The position numbers were made by a program, and so were the translations under genes. The notes beneath the pieces were generated by a model that was not told where the DNA came from, did not search any database, and saw nothing but the letters and a program-made list of their open reading frames with translations. Positions 36,098-46,906 of a stretch of DNA of 64,000 nucleotides are shown here, one piece after another; positions within the stretch are counted from its first letter, which is position 1; every line of letters begins with the position of its first letter. Source of the stretch: Neiella marina (lineage in GTDB: Bacteria > Pseudomonadota > Gammaproteobacteria > Enterobacterales > Neiellaceae); the NCBI RefSeq assembly GCF_002165625.1, contig NZ_NGNS01000020.1, positions 1 to 64,000 on the forward strand, read 5' to 3'.

Positions 36098-39000
36098 ATG
36101 CCAAAACGTACGGATATTAAAAGTATTCTGATTTTGGGCGCTGGCCCAATTGTGATTGGTCAAGCATGTGAGTTTGACTACTCGGGTGCTCAAGCCTGTA
36201 AAGCGCTTCGTGAAGAAGGCTATCGAGTTATTTTGGTTAACTCGAATCCGGCAACCATTATGACTGACCCTGAAATGGCCGATGCCACTTACATCGAGCC
36301 AATCCAGTGGGAAGTTGTTGCCAAGATTATTGAAAAAGAAAAACCAGATGCAGTGCTGCCAACTATGGGCGGCCAGACAGCATTGAACTGTGCTTTGGAT
36401 CTGGATCGTCACGGCGTACTTGAGAAGTACGGTGTGACCATGATTGGCGCAACGGCTGATGCCATTGATAAAGCAGAAGACCGTGATCGCTTTGACAAAG
36501 CAATGAAATCAATCGGTCTGGAAACGCCACGTGCTGAAACAGCCCACAGCATGGAAGAAGCCCACGACGTGCTATCACGCATTGGCTTCCCATGTATTAT
36601 TCGCCCATCGTTCACCATGGGCGGCACCGGTGGTGGTATCGCATATAACGTTGAAGAGTTTGAAGAAATCTGTACTCGCGGTTTGGACTTAAGCCCAACC
36701 AACGAGTTGTTGATTGACGAATCGTTAATCGGCTGGAAAGAGTACGAGATGGAAGTTGTCCGCGACAAAGCCGACAACTGTATCATCGTCTGCTCAATTG
36801 AAAACTTCGACCCAATGGGCATTCACACTGGTGACTCAATCACCGTTGCACCTGCTCAGACGCTGACTGACAAAGAATATCAAATCATGCGGAATGCCTC
36901 GATGGCTGTTCTGCGTGAAATCGGCGTTGAAACTGGCGGTTCAAACGTACAGTTTGGTGTCAATCCTGATGATGGCCGTATGGTGATCATTGAGATGAAC
37001 CCGCGTGTGAGCCGTTCATCTGCACTGGCGTCAAAAGCAACTGGTTTCCCGATTGCAAAAATCGCAGCCAAGTTGGCGGTCGGTTACACCTTGGATGAGT
37101 TGGCTAACGATATTACTGGTGGTGCCACACCTGCATCGTTTGAGCCTGCTATCGATTACGTAGTGACTAAGATTCCTCGCTTTAACTTCGAGAAATTTGC
37201 CGGTGCCAATGACCGCCTGACCACTCAGATGAAGTCAGTTGGTGAGGTAATGGCTATTGGTCGTAACCAACAAGAATCACTGCAAAAAGCATTGCGTGGT
37301 TTGGAAGTAGGCGCCACTGGCTTTGACCCAATCGTTGCTTTGGACGACCCGAAAGCCAAAACGACCCTGACTTACGAATTAAAAGAAGCCGGCGCTGAGC
37401 GTATCTGGTACATCGCCGATGCTTTCCGTCATGGCTTTACTGTTGATGACGTATTCAACCTGACTAAGGTTGATCGCTGGTACTTGGTACAAATCAATGA
37501 ACTGGTTGAGCTGGAAGGGCGCGTTGCTGAAGCTGGCCTGTCTGGCCTAGATGCCGATTTGTTGCGTCTGCTGAAGCGTAAAGGTTTCGCTGATGCTCGT
37601 TTGGCTGCATTGCTGGGTGTGTCTGAGACAGAAGTTCGCAAATTGCGCCAGAAAGAAGGCATCTCGCCGGTTTACAAGCGCGTTGATACCTGTGCCGCAG
37701 AATTCTCGACTAGCACTGCTTACATGTACTCAAGCTACGATGAAGAGTGTGAAGCGCAGCCGTCTGATAAAGACAAGATCATGGTATTGGGCGGTGGTCC
37801 AAACCGTATCGGTCAAGGCATTGAGTTTGACTACTGTTGTGTTCATGCGGCACTGGCTATGCGCGAAGACGGTTACGAAACCATCATGGTTAACTGTAAC
37901 CCTGAGACAGTTTCTACTGACTACGATACCTCTGATCGCTTGTACTTCGAACCAGTCACGCTGGAAGACGTACTAGAGATTGTTCGTGTCGAGCAGCCAA
38001 AAGGTGTGATTGTTCAATACGGTGGTCAAACACCACTGAAATTGGCTCGCGCTCTTGAAGCCGCTGGCGTACCAATCATTGGTACTAGTCCGGATGCCAT
38101 CGATCGTGCCGAAGACCGTGAGCGCTTCCAACAAGCGGTTGAGCGTTTAGGCCTGAAGCAGCCAGAAAACGCCACAGTAACTAATTTGGAAGATGCGGTT
38201 CGCGAAGCCGAGCGCATCACTTATCCATTGGTTGTTCGCCCGTCGTACGTGCTGGGTGGCCGCGCCATGGAAATTGTTTCTGATGAGCAAGATTTGCGTC
38301 GTTACTTCAACGAAGCCGTGTCGGTATCGAATGAATCGCCAGTTCTGCTGGACCGCTTCTTAGACGATGCCATCGAAGTTGATATCGATGCCATTTGCGA
38401 CAGCAAGCAAGTGGTAATTGGCGGTATCATGGAGCACATTGAGCAAGCCGGTGTTCACTCGGGTGACTCAGCCTGTTCATTGCCTCCTTACACCCTGAGC
38501 GCTGAAATCCAAGCAGTGTTGCGTGAGCAAGTCGCTAAGCTGGCGTTTGAACTTGGCGTTGTTGGCTTGATGAATACTCAGTTCGCCATCAAAGACAACG
38601 AAGTTTACCTAATTGAGGTAAACCCACGTGCAGCTCGTACCGTGCCGTTTGTTTCTAAAGCAACTGGTGTTGCCTTGGCGAAGGTTGCTGCCCGCGTAAT
38701 GGCTGGTACATCGCTTGCGGAGCAGGGCTTCCAAGAAGAAATTATTCCGCCGTACTACTCGGTAAAAGAAGTGGTGCTGCCGTTTAACAAGTTCTTGGGT
38801 GTTGACCCAATCTTGGGTCCAGAAATGCGCTCTACCGGTGAGGTAATGGGCGTTGGTGAAACCTTCGCTGAAGCCTACGCAAAAGCGCAGCTTGGATCGA
38901 TCAAAGACGTGCCGAAACAAGGCCGTGCATTGTTGTCGGTTCGCCCTGGTGATAAGAAGCGTGTGGTTGAGCTTGCTAAACAGTTAGTTGAGCTGGGCTA

Positions 39001-39313
39001 TGAGCTAGATGCGACCCACGGTACTGCAGTCGTGCTCGGTGAGGCTGGTATCAACTGTCGCTTGGTGAACAAGGTGCACGAAGGTCGCCCGCACATTCTT
39101 GACCGCATTAAGAATGGTGAGTATTCCTACATCGTCAACACCACCCAAGGGCGTCAGGCGATTGAGGATTCGAAAGTGTTGCGTCGCGGCGCGCTGCAAC
39201 ACAAGGTCAACTACACCACCACGTTGAACGGTGCGTTTGCAACTTGTATGGCACACAGTGCCGATCCAAGCGCTATTGTTCGCTCTGTCCAAGAGCTGCA
39301 TGAGCAGATCTGA
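36098..39313 (+). CDS. carB: carbamoyl-phosphate synthase large subunit
   Basis: Synthesises carbamoyl phosphate from bicarbonate, ammonia and two ATP. The 1071-residue product shows the two homologous ATP-grasp halves (about 1-400 and 550-935), with [15 protein letters not shown] in the first and [15 protein letters not shown] in the second. An oligomerisation domain lies between, and a C-terminal MGS-like allosteric domain (about 935-1071) would bind UMP/IMP/ornithine. Full length and in operon with carA. A strong terminator follows. Confidence 0.97.
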   Translation: MPKRTDIKSILILGAGPIVIGQACEFDYSGAQACKALREEGYRVILVNSNPATIMTDPEMADATYIEPIQWEVVAKIIEKEKPDAVLPTMGGQTALNCALDLDRHGVLEKYGVTMIGATADAIDKAEDRDRFDKAMKSIGLETPRAETAHSMEEAHDVLSRIGFPCIIRPSFTMGGTGGGIAYNVEEFEEICTRGLDLSPTNELLIDESLIGWKEYEMEVVRDKADNCIIVCSIENFDPMGIHTGDSITVAPAQTLTDKEYQIMRNASMAVLREIGVETGGSNVQFGVNPDDGRMVIIEMNPRVSRSSALASKATGFPIAKIAAKLAVGYTLDELANDITGGATPASFEPAIDYVVTKIPRFNFEKFAGANDRLTTQMKSVGEVMAIGRNQQESLQKALRGLEVGATGFDPIVALDDPKAKTTLTYELKEAGAERIWYIADAFRHGFTVDDVFNLTKVDRWYLVQINELVELEGRVAEAGLSGLDADLLRLLKRKGFADARLAALLGVSETEVRKLRQKEGISPVYKRVDTCAAEFSTSTAYMYSSYDEECEAQPSDKDKIMVLGGGPNRIGQGIEFDYCCVHAALAMREDGYETIMVNCNPETVSTDYDTSDRLYFEPVTLEDVLEIVRVEQPKGVIVQYGGQTPLKLARALEAAGVPIIGTSPDAIDRAEDRERFQQAVERLGLKQPENATVTNLEDAVREAERITYPLVVRPSYVLGGRAMEIVSDEQDLRRYFNEAVSVSNESPVLLDRFLDDAIEVDIDAICDSKQVVIGGIMEHIEQAGVHSGDSACSLPPYTLSAEIQAVLREQVAKLAFELGVVGLMNTQFAIKDNEVYLIEVNPRAARTVPFVSKATGVALAKVAARVMAGTSLAEQGFQEEIIPPYYSVKEVVLPFNKFLGVDPILGPEMRSTGEVMGVGETFAEAYAKAQLGSIKDVPKQGRALLSVRPGDKKRVVELAKQLVELGYELDATHGTAVVLGEAGINCRLVNKVHEGRPHILDRIKNGEYSYIVNTTQGRQAIEDSKVLRRGALQHKVNYTTTLNGAFATCMAHSADPSAIVRSVQELHEQI

Positions 39314-39373
39314 GCAGTTGCAGATGATTTGATTGGCGATTCAGTATAGAATCGCTCAATCGGCTGAAAAAAG

Positions 39374-39397
39374 CCGCCTCATTGAGGCGGTTTTTTT
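39374..39397 (+). terminator. intrinsic terminator after carB
   Basis: CCGCCTC (39374-39380), ATT loop, GAGGCGG (39384-39390), then seven T. Confidence 0.93.
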
Positions 39398-39458
39398 GTC
39401 TCTATTTTATGAATCAAGATGCGGCTGGGATTGGCCGTAGAGTGTGGTATTTGAAGAT

Positions 39459-39932
39459 ATGAAAATTCCAATGACTGTGCAGGGCGCTGATAGTTTGCGT
39501 GAAGAGCTGGACTACCTAAAAGGCACCCGTCGCCCCCAAATTATTGAAGCGATCGCCGAAGCTCGTGAACACGGTGATTTGAAAGAAAATGCTGAATATC
39601 ACGCTGCTCGTGAGCAACAAGGTTTTTGTGAAGGCCGCATTCAGGAAATTGAAGCGAAATTGTCCAATGCGCAAATCATTGATGTTAGCAAGATGGAAGC
39701 AAGCGGCAAGGTCATTTTTGGCGCCACTGTGGTGTTGCTAAATATTGATACTGACGGCGAAGTTACCTATCGCATCGTTGGTGATGATGAAGCTGACTTG
39801 AAAAAGAATCTAATTTCAATCAATAGCCCTATTGCTCGTGGTTTGATCGGTAAATCTGAAGGCGATGAAGTGACGGTCAAAACACCGGGCGGCGATGTTG
39901 AGTTCGAAATTCTTGAAGTGAACTACGTTTAA
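39459..39932 (+). CDS. greA: transcription elongation factor GreA
   Basis: Binds the secondary channel of RNA polymerase and stimulates cleavage of backtracked RNA. The 157-residue product has an N-terminal coiled coil with the acidic tip [17 protein letters not shown] and a C-terminal FKBP-like domain (about 83-157). I start at ATG 39459 ([11 protein letters not shown]), which fits the family; a GTG at 39444 is upstream. It is monocistronic by its flanking terminators. Confidence 0.96.
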   Translation: MKIPMTVQGADSLREELDYLKGTRRPQIIEAIAEAREHGDLKENAEYHAAREQQGFCEGRIQEIEAKLSNAQIIDVSKMEASGKVIFGATVVLLNIDTDGEVTYRIVGDDEADLKKNLISINSPIARGLIGKSEGDEVTVKTPGGDVEFEILEVNYV

Positions 39933-39966
39933 AGGCGCAGATTCATCTTTGCTTACAAATGAAAAA

Positions 39967-39988
39967 CCCGGCAATCGCCGGGTTTTTT
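39967..39988 (+). terminator. intrinsic terminator after greA
   Basis: CCCGGC (39967-39972), AATC loop, GCCGGG (39977-39982), then six T; five A on the left make it usable by the convergent yhbY transcript. Confidence 0.92.
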
Positions 39989-40021
39989 GTATGCTGACAC
40001 CAAGGTAAGCTAGTCGTTGCG

Positions 40022-40321
40022 TTAGCCCTTGGGTAACGAGAACTTTGACTCGTCTTGGTCTTGCAGAAAGAACACCGCAACTTTGCCGATGATTTGTACT
40101 AGTGTGGCGCTAGATTCGCGGCAGATAGCATCGCAAATTAGCTGTCGCTCAGCTTTGTCTTCACCCAGAACCTTAACCTTGATGAGTTCGTGGTGATTGA
40201 GAGCCAGCTCGATTTCAGCCATGACGCCTTCGGTCAGGCCATTGTTGCCGAGCATGACCACAGGCTTGAGCGAGTGAGCCTCGGACTTAAGGTATTGTTT
40301 TTGTTTGTTGCTAAGTTGCAT
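40022..40321 (-). CDS. yhbY: ribosome assembly RNA-binding protein YhbY (CRM domain)
   Basis: A 99-residue single CRM (CRS1-YhbY) domain protein that associates with pre-50S ribosomal particles. The family motif GNNGLTEGV (GxxG loop) is at about residues 25-33. It is divergent from rlmE, another 50S assembly factor; the 89-base gap must hold both promoters. This yhbY/rlmE-ftsH order is conserved in gammaproteobacteria. Confidence 0.94.
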   Translation of the reverse strand: MQLSNKQKQYLKSEAHSLKPVVMLGNNGLTEGVMAEIELALNHHELIKVKVLGEDKAERQLICDAICRESSATLVQIIGKVAVFFLQDQDESKFSLPKG

Positions 40322-40410
40322 GAATCTGCTTTCTTCGCTGTTAGGGACTTGAATTCTGCTAAGTTTACCCCCATCTGCCTGACTTAGCCTACAACAAACT
40401 AAAAATAGTC

Positions 40411-41043
40411 ATGTCGAACAAAAAACGCAGCGCCAGTAGCAAGCGTTGGTTGAAAGAACATTTTGACGATAAGTATGTCAAAGAAGCGCAAAAGCTGGGA
40501 TTACGCTCGCGGGCTGTGTTCAAGCTGGATGAGATTCAGCAACGAGACAAAGTCATTCGACGTGGCGACACCGTAGTTGACTTGGGCGCTGCTCCAGGCG
40601 GTTGGTCACAGTTTAGCGTCGAGCAAATCGGTGAAAGCGGACGCGTCATTGCCTGTGACATTCTCGACATGGATCCGATCGCCGGGGTGGAATTCCTCAA
40701 GGGTGATTTTCGAGAAGAAGCGGTGCTGGCGGCTTTGCTAAACCGAGTCGGTGACGACATGGTCGATGTGGTGCTATCAGATATGGCGCCGAATATGTCT
40801 GGCAACCCCAGTGTTGATCAGCCGCGACGCATGTATTTAGTTGAGCTAGCGTTGGATATGTGTCACCAAGTATTGGCCGCCAACGGCAATTTTATCGTTA
40901 AAGTTTTCCAAGGCGAAGGCTTTGACGAATTCCTAATGGAAGTTCGCCGGTCATTTAAATCGGTGAAAATTCGTAAACCTGATTCGTCCCGGTCACGTTC
41001 AAGAGAAGTGTTCATGGTGGCGACGGGATATAAACTGCGGTAA
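40411..41043 (+). CDS. rlmE: 23S rRNA 2'-O-ribose U2552 methyltransferase
   Basis: Methylates U2552 in the A-loop of 23S rRNA late in 50S assembly, using SAM. The 210-residue product has the FtsJ/RrmJ fold with the SAM loop [13 protein letters not shown] and the K-D-K-E tetrad: an N-terminal Lys (KLDE region), Asp in [10 protein letters not shown], Lys in [10 protein letters not shown] and Glu near SREVFMV. It is upstream of ftsH, as in E. coli, with a 63-base gap. Confidence 0.96.
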   Translation: MSNKKRSASSKRWLKEHFDDKYVKEAQKLGLRSRAVFKLDEIQQRDKVIRRGDTVVDLGAAPGGWSQFSVEQIGESGRVIACDILDMDPIAGVEFLKGDFREEAVLAALLNRVGDDMVDVVLSDMAPNMSGNPSVDQPRRMYLVELALDMCHQVLAANGNFIVKVFQGEGFDEFLMEVRRSFKSVKIRKPDSSRSRSREVFMVATGYKLR

Positions 41044-41106
41044 TCTCTAGTCCAAAGGCCTAAATGATAGCCGTAATAAACAAGTAGCTGAGAGAGGAAG
41101 ACTCCT

Positions 41107-43041
41107 TTGAGTGATATGGTGAAAAATTTAATTCTCTGGTTAGTCATCGCCGTGGTGCTGATGTCCGTGTTCCAGAGTTTTTCGCCCAGCGAATCCACAT
41201 CGGGACAGTTGGATTACACTGCATTTGTGCAGGATGTTCGACGCGGTGACATTCGTGAAGTGACGATTGACGGTCAAACCATTACTGGTAGCAAGCGCAA
41301 CGGTGAGGCGTTCGAAACGGTTATGCCGTTTTATGACGATGACTTGCTAAACGACCTGATCAAACAAGATGTGCGGGCATTCGGTAAGAAACCGGAAGAG
41401 CCAAGCTTCATCTCTCAGATCTTTATCTCTTGGTTCCCAATGCTACTGCTCATCGGTGTGTGGATTTTCTTCATGCGCCAAATGCAAGGCGGCGGTGGCA
41501 AAGGCGCGATGTCGTTCGGTAAGAGCAAAGCGCGCCTAATGAGCGAAGACCAAATCAAAACCACGTTCGCCGATGTAGCGGGTGTTGATGAAGCCAAAGA
41601 AGAAGTGTCAGAGCTGGTCGATTACCTAAAAGACCCCTCTAAGTTCCAACGTCTTGGCGGTAAAATTCCAAAAGGCATTTTGATGGTGGGTCAACCGGGT
41701 ACTGGTAAAACCTTGTTAGCTCGCGCCATTGCTGGTGAAGCCAAGGTACCTTTCTTTACTATTTCTGGTTCTGACTTCGTTGAAATGTTTGTCGGTGTTG
41801 GTGCATCGCGTGTTCGTGACATGTTCGAGCAAGCCAAAAAAGCCGCGCCTTGTATTGTTTTCATCGATGAAATCGACGCAGTAGGCCGCCAACGTGGCGC
41901 TGGATTGGGGGGCGGCCACGATGAACGTGAGCAAACCCTCAACCAAATGCTGGTTGAAATGGACGGTTTTGAGGGCAACGAGGGCATTATTGTCATCGCT
42001 GCGACGAACCGGCCAGACGTGTTGGACCCAGCGTTATTGCGTCCAGGCCGATTCGACCGTCAAGTTGTGGTTGGTTTGCCTGATGTTCGTGGTCGCGAGC
42101 AGATCCTCAAGGTCCATATGCGCAAAGTGCCGATTGCTGATGATGTAGAAGCATCAGTTATTGCTCGAGGTACGCCAGGGTTCTCTGGTGCGGACTTGTC
42201 CAACTTGGTGAACGAAGCTGCGCTGTTCGCTGCTCGCGGTAATCGCCGCAAAGTTAGTATGGAAGAGTTTGAGAAAGCCAAAGACAAGATCATGATGGGC
42301 GCCGAGCGCAAGTCGATGGTCATGACCGAGGATGAAAAGGCGATGACGGCCTACCACGAAGCCGGCCACGCCATTGTCGGTCGCTTGGTACCTGAGCATG
42401 ACCCAGTCTACAAAGTATCGATCATTCCTCGTGGTCGGGCGTTGGGTGTGACCATGTACTTGCCGGAGCAAGATCGCGTCAGCCACTCCAAACAACATTT
42501 GGAAAGCATGGTGTCGAGTTTATTCGGCGGCCGAATCGCCGAGGCGATTATTTACGGCAACGATAAAGTCACCACTGGTGCATCAAACGACATTGAGCGT
42601 GCGACTGATATTGCTCGTAAGATGGTGACCCAATGGGGTCTTTCGGAAAAGATGGGGCCAATGCTGTATGCAGAGGAAGAAGGTGAAGTGTTCTTGGGAC
42701 GCACTGCGGCCAAGGTCAAGCACATGTCAGATGAGACTGCTCGTGCCATCGATGAGGAAATCAAGTTGCTGATTGATCGTAACTATCAGCGCTCTGAGCA
42801 AATTCTCAACGACAACCTCGATATCTTGCATGCGATGAAAGATGCGTTGATGAAGTATGAAACCATTGATGCCAAGCAGATTGATGATTTGATGGCTCGC
42901 CGCGACGTTCGTCCGCCTGCGGATTGGAGCAACAACGACTCGGCAGGCTCAGATTCGAGTGGTAATTCTGACACCAAATTGGATGTCAACGAATCGCAAG
43001 AGCCAAAAGCGGATGGCGCAGAAGACGCCGAAGCGAAATAA
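41107..43041 (+). CDS. ftsH: ATP-dependent zinc metalloprotease FtsH
   Basis: A membrane-anchored AAA+ protease that degrades regulatory and misassembled membrane proteins, including LpxC and sigma-32 in E. coli. The 644-residue product has TM1 (about 7-24), a periplasmic domain, TM2 (about 104-123), Walker A GQPGTGKT (195-202), Walker [11 protein letters not shown], the SRH region and the zinc site HEAGH (417-421). I use TTG 41107 because GAGAGGAAG precedes it with good spacing; an ATG at 41116 would be too far from that site. The C-terminal tail is acidic and low-complexity. Confidence 0.96.
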   Translation: MSDMVKNLILWLVIAVVLMSVFQSFSPSESTSGQLDYTAFVQDVRRGDIREVTIDGQTITGSKRNGEAFETVMPFYDDDLLNDLIKQDVRAFGKKPEEPSFISQIFISWFPMLLLIGVWIFFMRQMQGGGGKGAMSFGKSKARLMSEDQIKTTFADVAGVDEAKEEVSELVDYLKDPSKFQRLGGKIPKGILMVGQPGTGKTLLARAIAGEAKVPFFTISGSDFVEMFVGVGASRVRDMFEQAKKAAPCIVFIDEIDAVGRQRGAGLGGGHDEREQTLNQMLVEMDGFEGNEGIIVIAATNRPDVLDPALLRPGRFDRQVVVGLPDVRGREQILKVHMRKVPIADDVEASVIARGTPGFSGADLSNLVNEAALFAARGNRRKVSMEEFEKAKDKIMMGAERKSMVMTEDEKAMTAYHEAGHAIVGRLVPEHDPVYKVSIIPRGRALGVTMYLPEQDRVSHSKQHLESMVSSLFGGRIAEAIIYGNDKVTTGASNDIERATDIARKMVTQWGLSEKMGPMLYAEEEGEVFLGRTAAKVKHMSDETARAIDEEIKLLIDRNYQRSEQILNDNLDILHAMKDALMKYETIDAKQIDDLMARRDVRPPADWSNNDSAGSDSSGNSDTKLDVNESQEPKADGAEDAEAK

Positions 43042-43065
43042 TCATATACTGACGTTATTCGAAAA

Positions 43066-43087
43066 AGCCCCGCTCGCGGGGCTTTTT
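43066..43087 (+). terminator. intrinsic terminator after ftsH
   Basis: AGCCCCGC (43066-43073) and GCGGGGCT (43076-43083) form a compact GC stem followed by TTTTT. It lies only 25 bases before folP. Confidence 0.88.
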
Positions 43088-43111
43088 ATTAGCTTTGAGA
43101 ATTGCCACTGA

Positions 43112-43924
43112 ATGACCATTGATTTATTCCAGCCTCAAGTCATGGGGATCCTTAACGTCACGCCCGACTCATTCTCCGATGGTGGCTCGTTTAACTCCTT
43201 AGACGCCGCGCTAAGTCAAACCGAGCAAATGGTAGCCGATGGTGCCAGCATTCTTGATATCGGCGGCGAATCGACTCGCCCCGGTGCCGACGCGGTAGCT
43301 GAGGCCGAGGAGTTAGACCGGGTGATTCCGGTAATTGAAGCGATTCGAAGCCGCTTCGATATCGCGATATCCATTGATACCATCAAAGCGCGAGTGATGA
43401 CCGAAGCGGTTAATGCTGGTGCCAACATGATTAACGATGTGCGGGCATTGCAAGAGCCTGGTGCCTTACAAGCTGCGGTCGCCGCGCGAGTACCTGTGTG
43501 TCTGATGCATATGCAAGGCAGCCCGCGAACCATGCAACAGCAGCCGCAGTATCACCAGGTCGAGACAGACGTCGCCGAATTTCTGCAACAGCGCGCTGAT
43601 GTCTGCATAGCCGCAGGGATCCCAAAGCAGTCGATTGTGCTCGACCCCGGCTTTGGTTTTGGCAAAACTTTAACCCACAACCTCAGGTTACTGGCTCATG
43701 TCGATGATTTGACGACCTTGGGCTATCCTGTGCTGATCGGCTTATCACGAAAATCCATGTTCGGTAAGTTGTTGAACCGTGACGTAAATGAAAGATTGGC
43801 AGCGAGTTTGGCTGGCATGATGATTAGTTTGAACCAAGGGGCACACATTTTCCGTGTCCATGATGTAAAAGAAGCAGCTGATAGCCTGCGATTATGGCAG
43901 GCCGTCAAGGAGCAAAAAGCATGA
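43112..43924 (+). CDS. folP: dihydropteroate synthase
   Basis: Condenses p-aminobenzoate with dihydropterin pyrophosphate in folate synthesis; the sulfonamide target. The 270-residue TIM barrel has [15 protein letters not shown] (N-terminus), GGESTRPGA and [10 protein letters not shown], the conserved substrate loops and pterin site, and ends with a RVHDV segment. It overlaps glmM by 4 bases (ATGA at 43921). The ftsH-folP-glmM order is conserved. Confidence 0.96.
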   Translation: MTIDLFQPQVMGILNVTPDSFSDGGSFNSLDAALSQTEQMVADGASILDIGGESTRPGADAVAEAEELDRVIPVIEAIRSRFDIAISIDTIKARVMTEAVNAGANMINDVRALQEPGALQAAVAARVPVCLMHMQGSPRTMQQQPQYHQVETDVAEFLQQRADVCIAAGIPKQSIVLDPGFGFGKTLTHNLRLLAHVDDLTTLGYPVLIGLSRKSMFGKLLNRDVNERLAASLAGMMISLNQGAHIFRVHDVKEAADSLRLWQAVKEQKA

Positions 43925-45261
43925 GCGAACGTAAGTATTTTGGCACCGACGGTATTCGAGGTCGGGTCGGCGAGGGCGCCATTACCCCTGATTTCGTATT
44001 GAAGTTGGGTTGGGCAGCAGGTCGAGTGTTGTCGAAGCAAGGCACCAAAAATGTCCTGATTGGTAAGGACACTCGCATTTCTAATTACATGCTCGAAGCA
44101 GCACTGGAAGCAGGCCTGGCCGCTGCGGGATTAAAAGCCAATCTGATGGGGCCAATGCCGACTCCTGCTGTCGCCTACTTGACGAGAACCTTTCGTGCAG
44201 AGGCAGGCATTGTCTTAAGCGCCTCTCATAACCCGTATTACGATAATGGTATTAAATTCTTCTCTGCTCAGGGCACCAAGCTCGACGATGATTTGGAGTT
44301 AGCAATTGAAGCGGAACTCAATAAGCCATTGACCTGTGTTGACAATGCATCTTTGGGTAAAGCCGTGCGTATTGAAGATGCGGCTGGGCGATACATCGAG
44401 TTTTGTAAGAGCACCGTACCGCACTATATGAATTTGCAGGGAATGAAAGTTGTTGTTGATTGCGCCAACGGCGCAACGTATGACATTGCCCCGGCAGTTT
44501 TCCGAGAACTCGGAGCAGAAGTTATTGCGATTGGTGTCAAACCAAACGGTACCAATATTAACGACAAATGTGGCGCGACGGATACCCAGCTATTAGCCGA
44601 AACCGTATTGGCAGAAGAAGCCGATGTTGGTATTGCTCTTGATGGTGATGGTGATCGCTGCATTATGGTCGATCACACCGGTCAAGTGCTCGATGGCGAC
44701 CAGTTGCTGTTCATCATCGCTCGCGATGCGATGCGCCAAGGTCGCCTTAAGGGGGGGGTCGTTGGCACCCAGATGACCAACCTGGGGATGGAGTTAGCAT
44801 TGGGGATCTTAGGTATTCCATTTGCCCGTTCTAAAGTTGGTGATCGCTATGTCATGGAAATGCTGCAAGAGAAGGGTTGGTTTTTCGGTGGAGAAGGCTC
44901 GGGTCACATCATTTGTTTAGATCGTACCTCGACGGGCGATGGCATTGTTGCTGCGTTGCAAGTGCTCACCGCATCCGTTCACTCAGAGCTGTCACTGCAT
45001 GAATTGGCCCGTGGAATGGAGAAATTTCCGCAAGTATTGATCAACATCCGCTTCCAAGAGGGCAGCGATCCGTTATCTGACGAAGGTGTTCAGCAAGCTG
45101 TGGCAGAGGTTGAAGAAAAATTGGGCCGCACAGGCCGAGTGTTATTGCGTAAATCGGGTACTGAGCCGCTCGTTCGGGTAATGGTCGAAGGCGACAACCA
45201 AGAATTGGTTCAAAGCAGCGCCGAAGCCATTGCTGAACAGGTGAAACTGGCTAGCGAATAA
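43921..45261 (+). CDS. glmM: phosphoglucosamine mutase
   Basis: Converts glucosamine-6-phosphate to glucosamine-1-phosphate for UDP-GlcNAc, and so for peptidoglycan and LPS. The 446-residue product has the phosphoserine site SASHNP (Ser102), the metal loop DGDGDR, the sugar loop GEGSGH and the C-terminal phosphate-binding [13 protein letters not shown] start at ATG 43921, which overlaps the folP stop; the frame open to 43894 is within folP. Confidence 0.97.
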   Translation: MSERKYFGTDGIRGRVGEGAITPDFVLKLGWAAGRVLSKQGTKNVLIGKDTRISNYMLEAALEAGLAAAGLKANLMGPMPTPAVAYLTRTFRAEAGIVLSASHNPYYDNGIKFFSAQGTKLDDDLELAIEAELNKPLTCVDNASLGKAVRIEDAAGRYIEFCKSTVPHYMNLQGMKVVVDCANGATYDIAPAVFRELGAEVIAIGVKPNGTNINDKCGATDTQLLAETVLAEEADVGIALDGDGDRCIMVDHTGQVLDGDQLLFIIARDAMRQGRLKGGVVGTQMTNLGMELALGILGIPFARSKVGDRYVMEMLQEKGWFFGGEGSGHIICLDRTSTGDGIVAALQVLTASVHSELSLHELARGMEKFPQVLINIRFQEGSDPLSDEGVQQAVAEVEEKLGRTGRVLLRKSGTEPLVRVMVEGDNQELVQSSAEAIAEQVKLASE

Positions 45262-45267
45262 CCGGTT

Positions 45268-45320
45268 AACCTGCTGTCGATAGAAAACAAGAAAATCAAC
45301 TTGTAACTTGGCAGCAGGTT
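45268..45320 (+). other. long inverted repeat between glmM and secG
   Basis: AACCTGCTG (45268-45276) pairs perfectly with CAGCAGGTT (45312-45320). A smaller ACAAG/CTTGT stem (45287-45291/45300-45304) is nested inside. No U-tract follows. The right arm overlaps the spacer of the candidate secG promoter. Confidence 0.5.
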
Positions 45321-45329
45321 CGCTAATAT
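45301..45329 (+). promoter_or_regulatory. candidate secG promoter
   Basis: TTGTAA (45301-45306), 17 bp spacer, TAATAT (45324-45329), then a C/G-rich discriminator. A leader hairpin (GCCCGCC/GGTGGGC) follows at about 45333-45354. Confidence 0.55.
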
Positions 45330-45399
45330 CTCGCCCGCCCTGATGATGGTGGGCATAAATACGAGACAAATCAGCGCAAATAGCGCTTGAGAGTGACGA

Positions 45400-45732
45400 A
45401 TGTACGAACTAATTATCATTGTTTATCTGCTGGTTGCTTTAGCAATTATTGGCTTGGTGCTGATTCAGCAAGGTAAAGGCGCAGACATGGGTGCCTCGTT
45501 TGGCGCGGGTGCTTCTGCAAGCCTGTTTGGTTCTGGCGGCTCTGGTAACTTCCTGACTCGTACCACCGGTGTTTTGGCAACTATCTTTTTCGTTCTTAGC
45601 CTGATTATTGGTAACTTGACCAATAATCGTGTTAAGCAAAGTCAGGAATGGGAAAACCTGACTGATGCGGCCCCTGTTGTGATTGAACAAGACGTGCCAG
45701 CATCTGCGCCGGAATCTGATATTCCGCAATAA
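45400..45732 (+). CDS. secG: preprotein translocase subunit SecG
   Basis: Small inner-membrane subunit of the SecYEG channel. The 110-residue product has two membrane helices (about 3-23 and 52-71) with the conserved cytoplasmic loop LIQQGKGADMGASFGAGAS between them, and a hydrophilic acidic tail. It is followed after 7 bases by tRNA-Leu(GAG), as in many gammaproteobacteria. Confidence 0.96.
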   Translation: MYELIIIVYLLVALAIIGLVLIQQGKGADMGASFGAGASASLFGSGGSGNFLTRTTGVLATIFFVLSLIIGNLTNNRVKQSQEWENLTDAAPVVIEQDVPASAPESDIPQ

Positions 45733-45739
45733 ATTCTTT

Positions 45740-45825
45740 GCCGAGGTGGTGGAATTGGTAGACACGCTATCTTGAGGGGGTAGTGTCCTATGGACGTGCG
45801 GGTTCAAGTCCCGCTCTCGGCACCA
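45740..45825 (+). tRNA. tRNA-Leu (GAG)
   Basis: An 86-base type II tRNA with encoded CCA. Acceptor GCCGAGG pairs with CTCTCGGC-side bases; the anticodon loop TTGAGGG gives GAG; the long variable arm is present. It lies 7 bases after secG. Confidence 0.97.
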
Positions 45826-45888
45826 ATTAAGCACGGATTGTTCGCTTGAATCTCATCGTTCAACTCAGTACAATTCGTTCCCGAATGA

Positions 45889-46255
<367 letters not shown>

Positions 46256-46275
46256 TGTTTTCGCAACACCTCCAG

Positions 46276-46294
46276 TCAAGAACAACATTCTTGA
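46276..46294 (+). other. hairpin in the rimP leader
   Basis: TCAAGAA (46276-46282), CAACA loop, TTCTTGA (46288-46294). It stands just before the leader terminator. Confidence 0.45.
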
Positions 46295-46314
46295 AGGAAA
46301 GGGTAAAGCAGCTT

Positions 46315-46340
46315 AAGCCCCGGGTGACTTGGGGCTTTTT
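46315..46340 (+). terminator. intrinsic terminator in the rimP-nusA leader
   Basis: AAGCCCC (46315-46321), 9-base loop, GGGGCTT (46331-46337), then T. It separates the tRNA from rimP and may act as an attenuator; in E. coli the metY-rimP gap also contains terminators. Confidence 0.8.
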
Positions 46341-46422
46341 GCTATGTGGGTCTCGGTGATCTGTTGTACTCCGGGACTTGTTGACTGGGGCCTTGTGCCC
46401 TTTTTTTGTTTCCGGGAGATAT

Positions 46423-46878
46423 ATGGCTACACTGGAATCTCGACTCACAGACATGCTGACACCAGCAGTTGAAGCCTTAGGCTATGAGCTGTGGGGGTTG
46501 GAGTTTGTTCGAGCGGGCAAACATTCGACATTACGTTTGTTCATCGACAGCCCAAACGGCATTACCGTTGATGATTGTGCCGAAGCAAGTCGGCAGGCTA
46601 GTGCGGTGTTGGATGTCGAAGATCCAATCAGCTCTGAATACAACCTGGAGGTGTCTTCTCCGGGGCTAGAGCGGCCATTATATAAAATCCAGCATTATGA
46701 AATGTACGTTGGTCATGAGATTTCAGTGAAAACTCGTATGCCTCAATTCGGCCAACGTAAATTCCAAGGGATCCTGAAAGCAGTCGATAACGGCATGGCC
46801 GTTGTTGAAACTGCTAAACACGAAGTTGAGCTGATGATCGACAATATCGATAAAGCTCATCTGGTTGCCAAGTTTTAG
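46423..46878 (+). CDS. rimP: ribosome maturation factor RimP
   Basis: A 151-residue factor for 30S subunit maturation. The N-terminal alpha/beta domain contains GYELWGLEFVRAG and the family segment NLEVSSPGLERPL; the C-terminal SH3-like barrel spans about 88-151. I use ATG 46423 with GGGAG 5 bases upstream; the frame open to 46378 includes the ribosome site. Confidence 0.96.
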   Translation: MATLESRLTDMLTPAVEALGYELWGLEFVRAGKHSTLRLFIDSPNGITVDDCAEASRQASAVLDVEDPISSEYNLEVSSPGLERPLYKIQHYEMYVGHEISVKTRMPQFGQRKFQGILKAVDNGMAVVETAKHEVELMIDNIDKAHLVAKF

Positions 46879-46906
46879 TCGGCGTAGTTAGGAAGAGGTC
46901 TAATAA